A stretch of 64,000 nucleotides of DNA from Termitomyces sp. T153 (Eukaryota > Basidiomycota > Agaricomycetes > Agaricales > Lyophyllaceae): positions 620,001 to 684,000 of the forward strand of contig JACKQL020000014.1 in NCBI GenBank assembly GCA_018296165.2. Direction: 5' to 3'. The notes beneath the pieces are model-generated. The model made no database searches, had not been told where the DNA came from, and saw only the letters and a list, made by a program, of their open reading frames with translations. The translations under genes were made by a program, and so were the position numbers. Positions 33,890-45,597 of the stretch are shown piece by piece (the first letter of the stretch is position 1; each line of letters opens with the position of its first letter).

Positions 33890-36800
33890 TCATAAAACAG
33901 AGAACAGCCCTTGTAACCTGTCCTGCAAACCCAGGCGAGTCACAAATTCAAGGCGCGATACCCTGCTTGACGCCAAATCAAAGCATCGAGGAGGCAATAA
34001 GGTAGCCCCTGTGACATTTTGCCGGTATTGGACAACTTCTCTGATCAGCTCATGATTACCTTGATCGACAACCGCCTTCAGCAACTTGCTAGCGCGCTCT
34101 TCTACCCACGAAGAATCAGCAGAAATATCGGACCAAATGGATGCAGCGATATGATGCAGAGCCACTAAGTACACGAAGCCCCGGAGTTGCTGCTTGAGGA
34201 GCCCACGAAGATAAAAGCCAATCATCTGCAGATCGTCTTCGATTGGCCATAGATACTCCTTAAGATCGTCGCAGATGACCTGATCAGCGGGTGTGCGGAC
34301 TGTCTTCAATACATGGCCAAAATCGTTCCAAAGATGTTTGCGATAATCAAGGGGATATCGCATTGATGTCGGTGGCAGGAGAAGGCTAGCGAACAGCGGG
34401 TGTGAAAAGGATATCGCATCGTACAATGCAACGAAATCGGTGTAATATTGATAGAAAGGGGTCGTGCCCAAAAATTCGGTGGCCACTTGTTCCAGGTCAG
34501 GGCGAGCGGGGATGGGAATGACAGGGCCCGAGGAAGAGCGAGGCAAGGTAGAGGAGACAGTAAAAGGATGCAAAATGTCTACCATGAGACGGCCAACAAT
34601 CTGGTCACGGAAAACCTCTTCAGACGAATCGGTTGTCTGTGTCTGACCGTGCTCAAGCATGAACACTTTCATGCAACCAAAGATGGCCTCTTCTAGGGTC
34701 AAACCGAGATTCGTAAATGAATAGTGATGCAGGATCTCTCGGCAAACCCTCGTAAGAAGGAGTGATGCACGAACAATCTCAACTTCTGATGCATCCCAAC
34801 CTACTGGAAGCGCTTTGAACACTTCCGAGGTCCCAGAGTGCAGCAAGTGGTCGAGAGGTGACAGACTCCATTCCCGGGAGATAGGAAGCCCGAAGGTACG
34901 CAATGCCGTGGCGGATGGGAGACGTTGCGTCGTAGCGGTTGAGATCGATTGAGGTGTCGATGACGTAGGTCCAATATGAGTGTCGTTATGCGGTTGTATG
35001 GCATGTATCACAAACGGTCTGACCACATCCAACCCACCTCTGTCCCAGATGATTGGCGGAGCCTGGATTTCTAACCCAGAGAGCCATTCCGGTGTGATTA
35101 AGCTCGTGATATCATCGACAACCTCCAGCGCAAATGCCTCATCCCCAGGGAGCAATTTCAGAAGTATAGAAAGCGCCTGGGCCATCCACAGCTCCTTCGA
35201 CGTGGTTGGAAGCCGACGTGATAATCGAAGATAACTTGATAGCAGTTCTGACAGCGATCTCAGATACACATAGGCGCTGCGCGTCCCCCAGTCTTTGGAG
35301 TCCAGTAGCGACCAGGACGGGTGTACGGTAATCATCGCGCACAAGTCGGAAATCCGAGGGAACGGTAAAGGGAAGGGTGGCGAGTCCAGTGGACTATCTG
35401 ACAGTGGTGGGAGACACGCTAACCACAAACGTATGGCGGCACTCAGTGGAGTGGCATGCTCTTTGATGGTACGGAGGTGTAGAAGTTTGGATTGGCCAGG
35501 AGGAAGTGAGACTGATTGGTTCATCGATTGTTTGATTGCGTCTAGACAGCCAATAATAACCTCTTTCTCCTTTCCGTCCGTGAATCCATCTCGAATGACG
35601 TCGAGACATTCCATTCTCTCCGATGAACCGCCTCGGACCCCGTTTACCCTTGCACCTTCCAACCATACAGCTTGAACCTTCCATACTCCTGCCCATATCA
35701 ACCAATCCTGCTGCTCGGTTCCTAATTGGTCGCTCAGGTTATTAACGTCTGAGCTCCAGCCCCATCCAATAATCTGACTCCACAAAAGCTCATGATTGGG
35801 TGTGGTCTTATGAGGGTCTATTGCACACACCATCCAAGCTGCCAGTAAATCTGTCCAAGCGACCACGAGTGTTGGTGAAGACCGTGCATCAGAGAGGATG
35901 TATCGACCAAGCTGTGCGAGCTGTTCTACAGCGGTGGTTGCGATATGTGAATAGAGCCCATAGTTTGCAAGGACGGTATAAAACCGGAGTGTAGCAGTTA
36001 ACAAAGAAGTAGATAGCGCAGGGGGATACATGGAGGACGATGGTAGGAATGAAATGAAACGCAAAAGTGCATCCGCAGACTCTTGAAGAGCGCTGGCATT
36101 CTGCCGTGACGCATTCGCCAGAGTAATAAGGAGTTCGATAGCACGTGGATCTGGAAGGGGGGAAACCTCTGTTGGGGGGATGGGTGTCAGAAGGAAGCTG
36201 TATATGATGCTCGATATGAGTTTTGGTGTAGTGACGATAGATGTTGCGAAACCGTTGCTTTGTTGTCCCAGGCGATGTAGGACACCTAGAAGCTGGATTT
36301 TGGTTTCCTCAGGAATGTCGCCCTGAGCAAACAGTGTTGCAACTTGCGGCAGGAAAAAATTTAAGCGAAGAGAGCTGATTGCTGCGTCTGAGGGGGATTC
36401 GATCTCAACGCCTTCTATGGTCATGATCTCTTCATCCCAGCCTACGATACACTGCCAAACGACCTCAACAGCTCGAGCTCCGACACTTCCTCTTTCTAAC
36501 AATGCCTCGGCCCCAGCAGCCACGATCCGCTTTCGAAGTTCTTCCTCCTGACCTACAAGCTCTTCGACTCCTTCTGTTTCTCCCTTCAGCATTGCTGCGA
36601 TTCTTTGGGTAACTTTAGCGAGTACCCCGAGCATCGTCGCTCTTTGTGCAGGTACTGTGGATCGCGAAAGAAGGAGCATATCATCAAGGGTGTAGCCTGC
36701 ATGTATTCCCTCAGCATGATGATGAAGCCCAAGGTGCGTTGGGAGAATAGATGAAATAGATGAGGGGATCGGTTTACCCAAAAGGTCAAATCGGAGGGCA

Positions 36801-37774
36801 GAGACAGTCTGCGAGTCGGAGGGTTGTGACTCCATCCAAGCGATATTGGGGTCATTTGTGGGGGCATTAGGAAAGTAGCGGCGACGTATGTATTCTGGTG
36901 ATCCTTCTTCAGGTTCTGCATCAATTTTTGGCGTAGCAGAGGTTGGCGCGGGAGGTGCTGACTTTCCAGAAAACCGTCCAAGTGATATAGCAGAGCCATC
37001 GTTAGAGGGAGGAGGTAATGTGAGTACTTGGCGTCGTGGTGAAGGTGGGGCAGACTCGTAGACATGAACATCTTCTGGGCCCAGCTCCGCGAAGCGAAGT
37101 CTGCGATCTGTACGGCTAGAAGGGCGACTATTGCTTGTAGATAGCGCAGGTGGGGGTGTAGACACTGGATATAATATTCAGAAAAGTTCATAAGACGTAG
37201 AGATATAACCTCACACCGGTTAGAGGCAACCTTCCGATCGATCTCTTCTCGAGCTGTTACTGGGACTAAGGAAAGATGGAAGATAAGCAGACTGCTGTAT
37301 CCGATGAACTCTCATCTAACCTGGTTCAAAGACACTGTTATGGCCCTGGGCAGTATCTGTTGATCCTTGAACACTTTTCGCCTGTTTTTCCCTCGCCAAT
37401 CTGACCTTTTTCAAGAGGTCACCAACACCTGCTCCGAAACGATCGAGGATCTCCTGCCTCTCTCGTTCTCGCTCCTCCTCTGTCATGCTCGCCACCCGCG
37501 CTTCGTTTTCACGGCTCATTTGTTTCTTCCAGTCATCAGGATCGGCTGTTTCTGGCGGCCGGGTTGGCCTACTGGGAACAACAATGGGGACATCTCGAGG
37601 TCTCGATGCCCCAGTCTTGCGCAAGCCCTCGATATTACGCGCAAAAGCACTCTTCGATCGGTGTTGGACAGCCGGGAAACCTGTTTTGGCTGGAGTAAAA
37701 ATCTTTGGAGCAGAATGGGATACCGGCTTGCGTTCGATAACAGATCCGACTAGCGGTGGATCATTTTGCGACAT
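33890..37774 (-). CDS. RPAP1: RNA polymerase II-associated protein 1 (RPAP1)
   Basis: Exons 37774-37321, 37265-37215 and 37164-33890 give 1259 aa. The N-terminal RPAP1 domain is in exon 1: GFPAVQHRSKSAFARN, then an acidic/basic helix RENEARVASMTEEERERERQ and EILDRFGAGVGDLL. The C-terminal RPAP1 signature lies near residue 290: LRFDLLGKPIP, THLGLHHHAEGIHAGYT and LDDMLLLSRSTVPAQRA. The remaining 900 residues are helical and Leu-rich. RPAP1 helps assemble and import RNA polymerase II and links it to the Mediator; this is family knowledge. I placed the small middle exon because it keeps frame and gives 50-55-nt introns; skipping it would leave a 156-nt intron. Confidence 0.9.
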
Positions 37775-38600
37775 GCGGCCGTCGTCGATGCTCGTAATCA
37801 AAGTTGATACTCGTCTATATCATAGCCAAATGGCTTGTCAGCGCTGACTGAAGGCCAAGTCAAGGATTCCTCTCGATTTACGTAATATTTGTGCCGCCGG
37901 GTCTCTATGTTACACATCTATAACAATTTCTCATGAGTATTCCCAAACAGTGAAAATTCATTGCATTGACCGCCACGCATGGAATAAAACGATGGTACTA
38001 TTTCAAGAATTGAAGAACCCGCGCGCCGTGTACTAAGTAGTCGAAGCTCGACTTGAACGACCCTGGCATCTCGCGATTCTTTTGCCCGATAGGCAAATTA
38101 GGTTTCCTAGCCTGGACTAATCTCGACCATCGGGACATGTCTCATCAGTTGACTTAGCTCGCGTTGTAGTTCGGCCCATCGCCGAAGATCAGTGTTTCAA
38201 TTTGATGGCTATTCCTATTCCTACCACGGCAGGCTCAACTTGCTGAGCTAGACCTCGGATAATGATTACAACGTCGGTCCATTGTCAAAGTTACAGGATT
38301 TTCGGGTGGAAATTCGGACAACATGGATACCTTTTTTTGTGGCGTCCAAAATGATGCTTTTGCCTCATGCTTGAGTCAGAGTAGAATGACCCCATGCAGA
38401 CTAGTTCGACCTCTGACGCGATGATCTGCGAGTCCTGATGATTTGTTCCATTCTATTGCGCAGACAATTTTGACCTTCCGACAATCTATTATAAACAACT
38501 CAAAGAGTACATCTTTCCTTGTGCTCAGCTGGAATTGCCATCTGATCTACACCCACATAAAGATCGACAGTTCACACCCTTTGTCACTCTCCAAAGAAGC
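37775..38600. promoter_or_regulatory. Divergent intergenic region between RPAP1 and the P450
   Basis: The 826-bp gap separates two divergent starts. A tattataaac TATA-like element lies at about 38486-38495, roughly 110 bp before the P450 ATG. No other motif could be assigned and no gene is seen in it. Confidence 0.4.
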
Positions 38601-40755
38601 ATGTCTTTGTCTATCATCCTGGAGCTCACAGTGATCTTCTGTGTCCTCGCTGGCGCTGCCTTGTCATGTCTCAATCGACAATCAAAATCGCGGGGACTGC
38701 CTTTACCACCAGGTCCACCAGCATTCCCATTCCTCGGACATTTATTGTCAATGCCAAGATCGCGTCAAGAAATGGTTTTTTACGAGTGGGGGAGACTTTA
38801 TGGTTCGCCGTTGCCTCGTTCCCCTCAGGATTTCAATAACCCAGCATGAACCCGTCATTTTAGGCGATGTAATTTATCTTTATGTTATGAACAGATCTTT
38901 CTTGGTCTTGAACAGCTACAAAGCCGCGACCACTCTCTTAGAGAAAAGAGGCAACAACTACAGCGGAAGGCCACAATTTCGCCTTCTCGAGATGTACGTT
39001 TAGCTTTATTACTGAGACAGAAAGAATTGAATATTTCAAACAGGATGGGATGGCAGCCCAGTCTCACTTTACTTGACTACGGAAAGAAGGCCCAACTACA
39101 CAGGAAAATGTTCCAGCAATATTTGAGTAAAGACAAATGCGCCACATATCAACCAGTGCAATTGCAACGGGCTCGACAATTGTGTCGAAGACTACTTTCC
39201 AACCCGAAGAACTTCCAGCAGAGTATTGAGAGGTAATTTTCCTTCCGATGTTTACTACTATCTATGGTTAGACTGAGCAACATTCAGATTCGCGACAGGT
39301 ATCATCGTACAGATGACGTACGGTCATCAAATCGACAGTGATGGCGACGATTGGTACTATAAAATAGCACAGAAAGCAACGATAGCCTTGTTCGACGTCG
39401 GACCTCCAGGTGGAACACCAATTGACTTTTTCCCCTTCTGTTCGTTTGTGTATTCTGAAACTTGAATGAATGAGAAATTCATAACTGATTCATCAGTGCG
39501 ATATTTCCCATCCTGGTTCCCCGGTACATACTACGCGAATCTTGCTCGGAAGTATCGACATCTGGTGCGCAAACTTCATGAAGCTCCTGTGACTAGGATC
39601 CAGGCCCAGATGGTATGCGCCATTATAGACTCAAGTGTTGTTGCTCAAACCCTATACTTTGCGGTTGCGTAGGCACACGGGGACGCAGAGTCCTCTTTCG
39701 TCCTTTCTCAACTTGAATCAATGAGACGGGAAGGAACCAAAGGCCGCCTCACCCTTGACGACATTCAAGGCACTGCGGCCATCATGCATGCAGCTGGGAC
39801 AGATACAGTAAGTTTCTTGACATAGACCCTAGTACCCGATATCTCTGACATTAGGCTTTCCAATAGGTTGTGGTCTCTCTTTTAATATTTATTCTTGCCA
39901 TGGTTCTCCACCCAGAGTGCCAGAGGCGCGCTCAAGAGGAAATAGACGTTGTCATTGGCCGTGATCGCTTGCCTCAATTCAGCGATCGTGCATCCCTCCC
40001 ATATGTAGAGGCTGTTTGGCAGGAATCTTTGAGGTGAGGTTCAGAAACTCCAAGTTCATCTTTGCTAGTCCTAAGTTCCCGGATGCAGATGGCACCAAGC
40101 TGCTCCATTGGGTTCGTGTCATGGTATTGACATTCGGTGTGCAATTGGGTCTGACACGACACTATAGGATTACCTCATTTGTCATCCGAGGACGACGTTT
40201 ATGAAGATATGTTCATCCCTAAGGGTTCCCTCGTGTTCGCTAACATCCGGTGAGTATTTTCGCTACCTAGAAAGTATTTCACGCTCAGCTGACCATCCAG
40301 TGCCATGACTCTGGATGAGAATGTCTACAGTAATCCAAAAGAATTCATCCCAGAACGGTTCCTTCCAAAGCCTGTCGGGAATGGTGAGCCATATCCACCC
40401 ATCTTTGGTTGGGGGCGACGGTATGTATGCTGGTCAGATTTGATAATCGCCAATAACCAGCTTTCCTGTGCTCTAGCATCTGTCCTGGTCGTCATTTCGG
40501 AGATGGAAGTCTTTGGATTGCTATTGCAACCATCCTCGCAACAACTACAATCACGAACGCTATTGACGAATGGGGTCAGAAGATAATCCCCGAGGTTAGA
40601 TTCAAATCAGCAATTTTAAAGTACGTTCAATATCAACATTCATATCGGAAAAGAGAAGTGACAAACCCTTTGGAAGTTTACCATATCCCTTTGAATGCAA
40701 GTTCAGAGATCGTGGAAATGTAGCCTTGGTGCCACCAGAGGACGGATTGATATGA
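38601..40755 (+). CDS. Cytochrome P450 monooxygenase
   Basis: Twelve exons: 38601-38802, 38864-38993, 39044-39232, 39288-39439, 39497-39612, 39673-39807, 39867-40033, 40089-40111, 40168-40249, 40301-40420, 40477-40620, 40656-40755; 519 aa. An N-terminal membrane anchor (residues 5-26) is followed by the Pro hinge [15 protein letters not shown]. The I-helix has AAGTDTV, the K-helix ESLR, then [12 protein letters not shown], the PERF block FIPERFLPK, and the heme loop [16 protein letters not shown] with the Cys ligand. It is an ER-bound heme-thiolate oxidase of the large fungal group often annotated as O-methylsterigmatocystin oxidoreductase-like; substrate unknown. The last exon has a near-identical second copy 151 bp downstream, and the intron to the first copy would be only 35 nt, so splicing to the second copy is possible. 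Confidence 0.92.
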
Positions 40756-40957
40756 TTGATTATCATTTTTGTACTATTTACATCTATTGGGTCAGTATAA
40801 AAAGAGAAGTGACAAACCCTTTGGAAGTTTACCATATCCCTTTGAATGCAAGTTCAGAGATCGTGGAAATGTAGCCTTGGTGCCACCAGAGGACGGATTA
40901 ATATGATTGATTATCACTACATTTTTGTACTATGTACATCTATTGGGTCAGTATATA
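40651..40957 (+). repeat. 151-bp tandem duplication carrying the P450 terminal exon
   Basis: Copies begin aagagaagtgacaaaccctt at 40651 and 40802. Within the coding part only one base differs (ttg/tta). Downstream there is one 4-5-nt insertion and one substitution. Both copies encode the same C terminus ending VPPEDGLI and stop. Confidence 0.95.
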
Positions 40958-41009
40958 TATATATCGCAAGTTTGAAAAAATAGATTAGCTTACAGGAATT
41001 CGACCCCAA

Positions 41010-41722
41010 TTATTTCAATTTGCTAACTAGCTCTTCTGCTAGCTCCTTGAGCTCTTCTTTGTCTACTTGTTTAACAGGCCAGCCGACGATAAGGCCTTGT
41101 TTACCATCCGGCTTAGGGATGACGTGGAAATGGACATGGTCAACTTCCTATAATACACATCTCCTCAGTTAGTAGGTGCACCATCCAAATTCTCGTCATT
41201 TACCTGATGAGCGAGGCGACCATTATTCTGAAGGATATTATAGTCCGCAACACCTTGAGCGAGTGCGATCTTTTTTGCAATGGGCAATATATCCGTCAGG
41301 TGCTCATCCGGAAGCTCGTGCAACTTCGCAGCATGACCTGAGCGGATACTTGATCACAAGATATTCCGAGGATCCAGATCGAAGTACACACATTTGGGGA
41401 CGACCAAAGCATGACCCTTCGACAAGGGTCCAATGTCCAAGAAGGCAAACCTGTTTGGTATCGTCGATGCTGATCAGCAAGCAGTTTACAAAGCACCGCA
41501 TGACACGTAGGACTTACGATAACTCTGTCTCGACGAGCTTGAAGCTCGGGATCTCACCTGTTGACAAAGAAATTCCGATCCTCATGAGCGCGAGTTCAGT
41601 CCTCGTTTCTCCACTGTTAGACCTCACCCTTGATGATCTTGCAGAATATGCAGGAAGCTAGAGATCTAAGGTAATTGAGATTGTCATCCGGTAAATATGT
41701 GCGACGCATACTTGACAGCCAT
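41010..41722 (-). CDS. HIT-family nucleotide hydrolase (HINT-like)
   Basis: Exons 41722-41712, 41665-41628, 41557-41518, 41450-41392, 41337-41204 and 41147-41010 give 139 aa, typical for this family. CIFCKIIKGEIPSFKLVE at the N terminus, LDIGPLSKGHALVVPK in the centre and the histidine triad HVHFHVIPKP at residues 98-107 are diagnostic. HINT-type proteins hydrolyse nucleoside phosphoramidates and bind purine nucleotides; cellular role is not deducible here. The first exon encodes only 11 nt. The acceptor of exon 2 was chosen at 41666 because the nearer AG breaks the frame. The gene diverges from the oxygenase gene at 41827 with a 104-bp gap. Confidence 0.93.
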
Positions 41723-41826
41723 AGTTGGTACACGGTGGTGAAGGTCTAAGGAGGATCCGGTTCCTTCGGGCCGGGATCCACTATCAACAGGACCTCAACT
41801 CCTTGCAAGCTATCTACTTTACTTTC
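41723..41826. promoter_or_regulatory. 104-bp divergent promoter between HIT and 2OG oxygenase genes
   Basis: Both start codons face away from this gap. It contains a near-palindrome, ggatccgg at 41753-41760 and ccgggatcc at 41771-41779, around a GC-rich loop. Whether this is a regulator site is unknown. Confidence 0.5.
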
Positions 41827-43365
41827 ATGTCGATCCCTTTCATAGGAGAAGAAGAACAAGCAGACACTGGGTTCAAAGAGATTCCTATCATGTTAGCATG
41901 ATCATTTCATTATATGCAGAAAATCTCAAGGACATCCTCTGGCAGCGACCTAGCAAACATCTCTAATAACGATCCTGCTGTACAACAAGCTCTCGCTGCA
42001 GGTATCAGGGATGCATGCGTAAATGTCGGGTTTTTCTACGGTACGGTAGATCTATGGCACTTGCATAACGCCAGTCATCGTTGTAAATCCTCCAAGTTCG
42101 AAATCACGGCATTTCTGAAGAGACGATAAGTGCTACGTTGGAAGTGGCGAAAGAATTTTTTGCTTTACCACTTGAGACTAAGATGAAGGTCAGGAACGTT
42201 GTCATCTCGATCTGAATATACTGACTATCCTCACTCAGCTTGAGAATCACAAAACTCCCAATTTCAAAGGCTACTCCCCGTTGTTGAGCGGAAACAACAA
42301 TCCTGATAACGCGGGAGACCTGCAAGAAGGTTTTGAGTTTGGTTGGGAACCAATTGATCCATTGACTGCCAGAGATGATGAAGACAGTGAAACCATGTCT
42401 GGTGCAAACGTATGGCCTCTTGAACTTCCTGAACTTCGCAGGAAGGCCTTGAAATATTAGTGTGTATATTGTCAATTTGCCCGGTTATATAGCATTGATA
42501 CTCGCCAGTCACGCAGCAGTTAACTTGGGAAAGTCGCTGTTTCCTCTCTTCGCTTTGGCTCTGAATCTTCCATCCACCTTCTTTGATGACAAGGTCTTGC
42601 TTGTCATTTCCCTATGTTGAATGACTTTGATATCCCATCGGTAGACTCAGAATTCTGCCGCGCTCATGAAACTCCTGCATTATCCTCCCCAAACTGGTGC
42701 CTTTGATGAACGCGTCATTGGCATTGGGGCTCATACTGAGTAGGTTTCCTCACCTGGTCTGTTGCCCCGTTCGCGCCTGAATGCCAACTTTTAGCTGGGA
42801 AGTATGACAATAATAACACTCACAGATCTTGTTATTCAACTCCATTCTCAGTGTTTCACGATCCTTTGGCAAGAGCCTAATATCCAAGCTCTGCAAGTAT
42901 TAAATTCGAAGAAGCAGTGGGTTAGCGCACCACCAATTCCTGGAACCCTCGTCATCAAGTGAGTGATAAGAATCAAAATAAGGTCAATTATACCTGAGCC
43001 CTACGATTATCTATACTAGCCTTGGTGATCAGTTTGCGCGTTGGACAAGTAAGTAGGTATCGTTTATCTGTAACCCCTGCCTAACTTCAATCTAAGATGA
43101 TATCTTCAAATCCACTGTTCATCGAGCTGTGAATAGGAGCGGCGTTCATCGATACTCAATACCCCTATTTTTTGGCACTGATTATAATGTTCGACTTGAG
43201 GTGAGGTCCTGTTTGACGCTTTGGTAGTTTCTGCTAAGCATTTCTAAATCTGAGCGACAGCCGGTTCCAGGTTGCGTATCTCCAAAACGCCCGGCACGAT
43301 ACGAGGTGACAACAGCCGGTGAATATGTCAAAGGTCGTCTTCAAGCGACGTATAGTCATAAATGA
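41827..43365 (+). CDS. 2-oxoglutarate/Fe(II) oxygenase, isopenicillin-N-synthase-like
   Basis: Eleven exons (41827-41891, 41931-42040, 42097-42188, 42239-42459, 42509-42593, 42645-42739, 42795-42801, 42852-42958, 43020-43048, 43097-43200, 43261-43365) give 339 aa. The DIOX_N part shows VGFFYVRNHGIS and FFALPLETKMK; the catalytic jelly roll has the iron ligands in GAHTDWECFTIL (His, Asp) and STVHRAVN (His), and the 2OG-binding Arg in HRYSIPLFF. These enzymes hydroxylate or desaturate small molecules, often in secondary metabolism; substrate unknown. Exon 7 is only 7 nt and supplies the WE of HTDWE. The first junction (41892-41930, 39 nt) is the least certain: it restores frame but replaces the usual IPIID with IPIMT. 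Confidence 0.88.
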
Positions 43366-43504
43366 CTATAATGGATTATGAATTCGACTTTTGGTCATGA
43401 TCCTAAGGGTTCTTCTCTCAACGTAAGAAGAAGGATACAAGACTTTATATGTATGGATAGATGACTATAAAAATCATTGACGAATCAGTCCAGACTCGTC
43501 CACT

Positions 43505-45597
43505 TCACCGAACTTTGAACATCTGGACGATCAAGTCACTTGGGGGTCCCTCTGGATCCTGTTTGACAGAAAAGTGAATTTCGACATCCAGCTCTCGAGA
43601 GTTCTCTTCGCTTTTGCGGCAGTGGAAGGTACCATGAACGATAGAGCCTACAATTGATTGAATATCGAAGCACAAGAGAGGAAGCGGGGTGGAAGCGAAC
43701 CTTCCGAGATGCTAATGGGTTCCCGAAGAAGGAACAACGTCTGCTTCCAATGGGTTGCCATGCTTTGAGGGCCAGTGCTGAAGCTGGTGGCAGCATCCCT
43801 GTCGGCACTGAGACTCTGTCTTCGCTGAGGTGCTCGTTTCCCTCCTGCAGGCCAGATGTCTGCCAAAATCACTTCGCCTTCTTTAACTACTTTCACATCT
43901 GTTTCTGGAGACACGGGACGACCCGACACGGTGAAGAATGTATCAAAGTACAGGATAAATGAGTTGACTTTCGTGCGACGCTCGGCAGTGGACACCAAGG
44001 TGAATGAAGAGGAGAAGTCAAGTTGACGAGGCGTGATCTCACTGAGGACAAGGTCCTGTAGAAATCGTGAGTTTGCAAACCCGATTATTGGTTGGGAAGG
44101 AAAGACCTTTATGGTGCATGGTTCACTTAACAACGTATTTGGACCAACTACATCAACAATAGCGTCTTCATAAAGATCCTCTGCCATTGTAGAAAGATCA
44201 AAACCTGATATAACAGTTAACATCGAGATCTCTCAAACTCAAAAATACATTTACCATAGACATCATCCCAGAAGCCAACACGATCTTTGAAAACCTCAGT
44301 AGCGTCACACAAAGAAAATTTCATTTTGCATTGACTGGGAGCCATTACGCCACCTGGACGCAAAAAGCGATCGCGGGCATGGAGTACTGAATCAAGCATG
44401 GATTCGTAGAGAAGTGCATATCCCATCCACTCCGATATGATGACGTCGACTTGCTTGATATCGTCTGGTAGGGCGATGTCTTCAACCTTGCCTCGAATGA
44501 CCGTGATAATGTCCTCGAATCCATTTGCTTTGACTATACGAGCTGCCCTTTCGGCAACATCGCTAGCGTCCACTGCGATAACGCGTTTTGCGCCGCTTCG
44601 AGCAGCAAAAAGAGAGAGAATACTGGTACCACAACCGACATCCAGTACAATTGCATCTCGGAAGAGTGCCGGGTTGGTCAAGATGAAATGCGCATATGTA
44701 GATGTCCGCACTTTATCTTGGATCATGACTGCATGTATATCTAAAGAAGCGGGATTAGAAATTCACGAAGCCCGACTTTCTTGGTCATACCATTTTCAGC
44801 GTAGCTTTTGAAATAGTGGGTGTCGTCATCGCGATCAGGAGCAGTCGTTTGGCTGGGTTCAGCTTGTAGAGGAGCGTCCAAAGAATTCCCAAGGTCGAGT
44901 TTCTTCGCTACAAATGCACGATACTCGTCGAGACTTTGTTTGGCAAGTGCTAGTTTCTGCTCAAGAGTTTTTATCCTCCGTACAGGATCGGTTTTCGCCG
45001 CGTCTTCCTCTTCATCATCTGACCAATCATCAAGCTGCACCTCTAGGAGCCACATAACATGAATTCTTGTAGCAGGAAAAAAGGTCACGCACTCACGGAG
45101 TAATGGATCATCTTCAAGAGTGGGCAAGAGATATTCGTCTGAAGTAAAAAAGTACTCATGTCCATTCAAAAGGTTCACGTCGTCAGGCGATGGTTTCTAA
45201 GTCGTTTCAGTTTACAAACCCCCGTTTAACGTCAGCAACATACCATCTTCCGTATAAAGTTGATCAAACGAATCCGTCCATGGAAGTCAAGCGCTAGGTT
45301 GTTTACACAATAAAACGGAAAAGTTAGAAACTAGTTTAGAAAACAGTGCTAACATAGTTTCAGGCAAGTGGCATTCAGATCAAATCCATGGGTTATGCGA
45401 TCGTATGTTAAGGCCTCTTCAACTGAGGGAAATTTTTTTTCTTCAAAGAGTGATAGACAGGGGACTTGGATCAAGGAATCGGAAGCCCAATCGTCCCAAC
45501 TTTGGTCATTGTCGTCGGATTCTGATGATTCGGAGTCGCTTCTTTCATCGCCTTCGTCGGTCGAAAGGTCCATCGGAGGAGGGAGACGAACGCTCAT
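43505..45597 (-). CDS. PRMT3: Protein arginine N-methyltransferase 3 (PRMT3)
   Basis: Exons 45597-45354, 45293-45244, 45196-45097, 45042-44791, 44740-44255, 44204-43701 and 43647-43505 give 592 aa. An acidic Ser/Asp N terminus precedes a C2H2-like region ending LDFHGRIRLINFIRKM, as in PRMT3. A coiled stretch (VRRIKTLEQKLALAKQSLDEY) leads to the methyltransferase core: DDTHYFKSYAENGIHAVMIQD, motif I LDVGCGTSILSLFAARSGA, the double-E loop SEWMGYALLYESM and the THW loop THWKQTLF. The enzyme makes asymmetric dimethylarginine, with ribosomal protein S2 as the classic target. In the finger the expected second Cys of CxxC is Leu (residue 50, after Cys47), so metal binding may be weakened. It converges with the 2OG oxygenase, 139 bp apart. 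Confidence 0.95.

Noticed and set aside
34448..35994. Several forward frames of 60-126 codons opposite RPAP1
   Set aside because: They are antisense shadows of the long RPAP1 exon without independent start context or domains.
45038..45097. Frame reading through RECVTFFPATRIHVMWLLE in PRMT3
   Set aside because: This is the 54-nt GT-AG intron between exons 3 and 4; removing it keeps the frame and the acidic linker typical of PRMT3.
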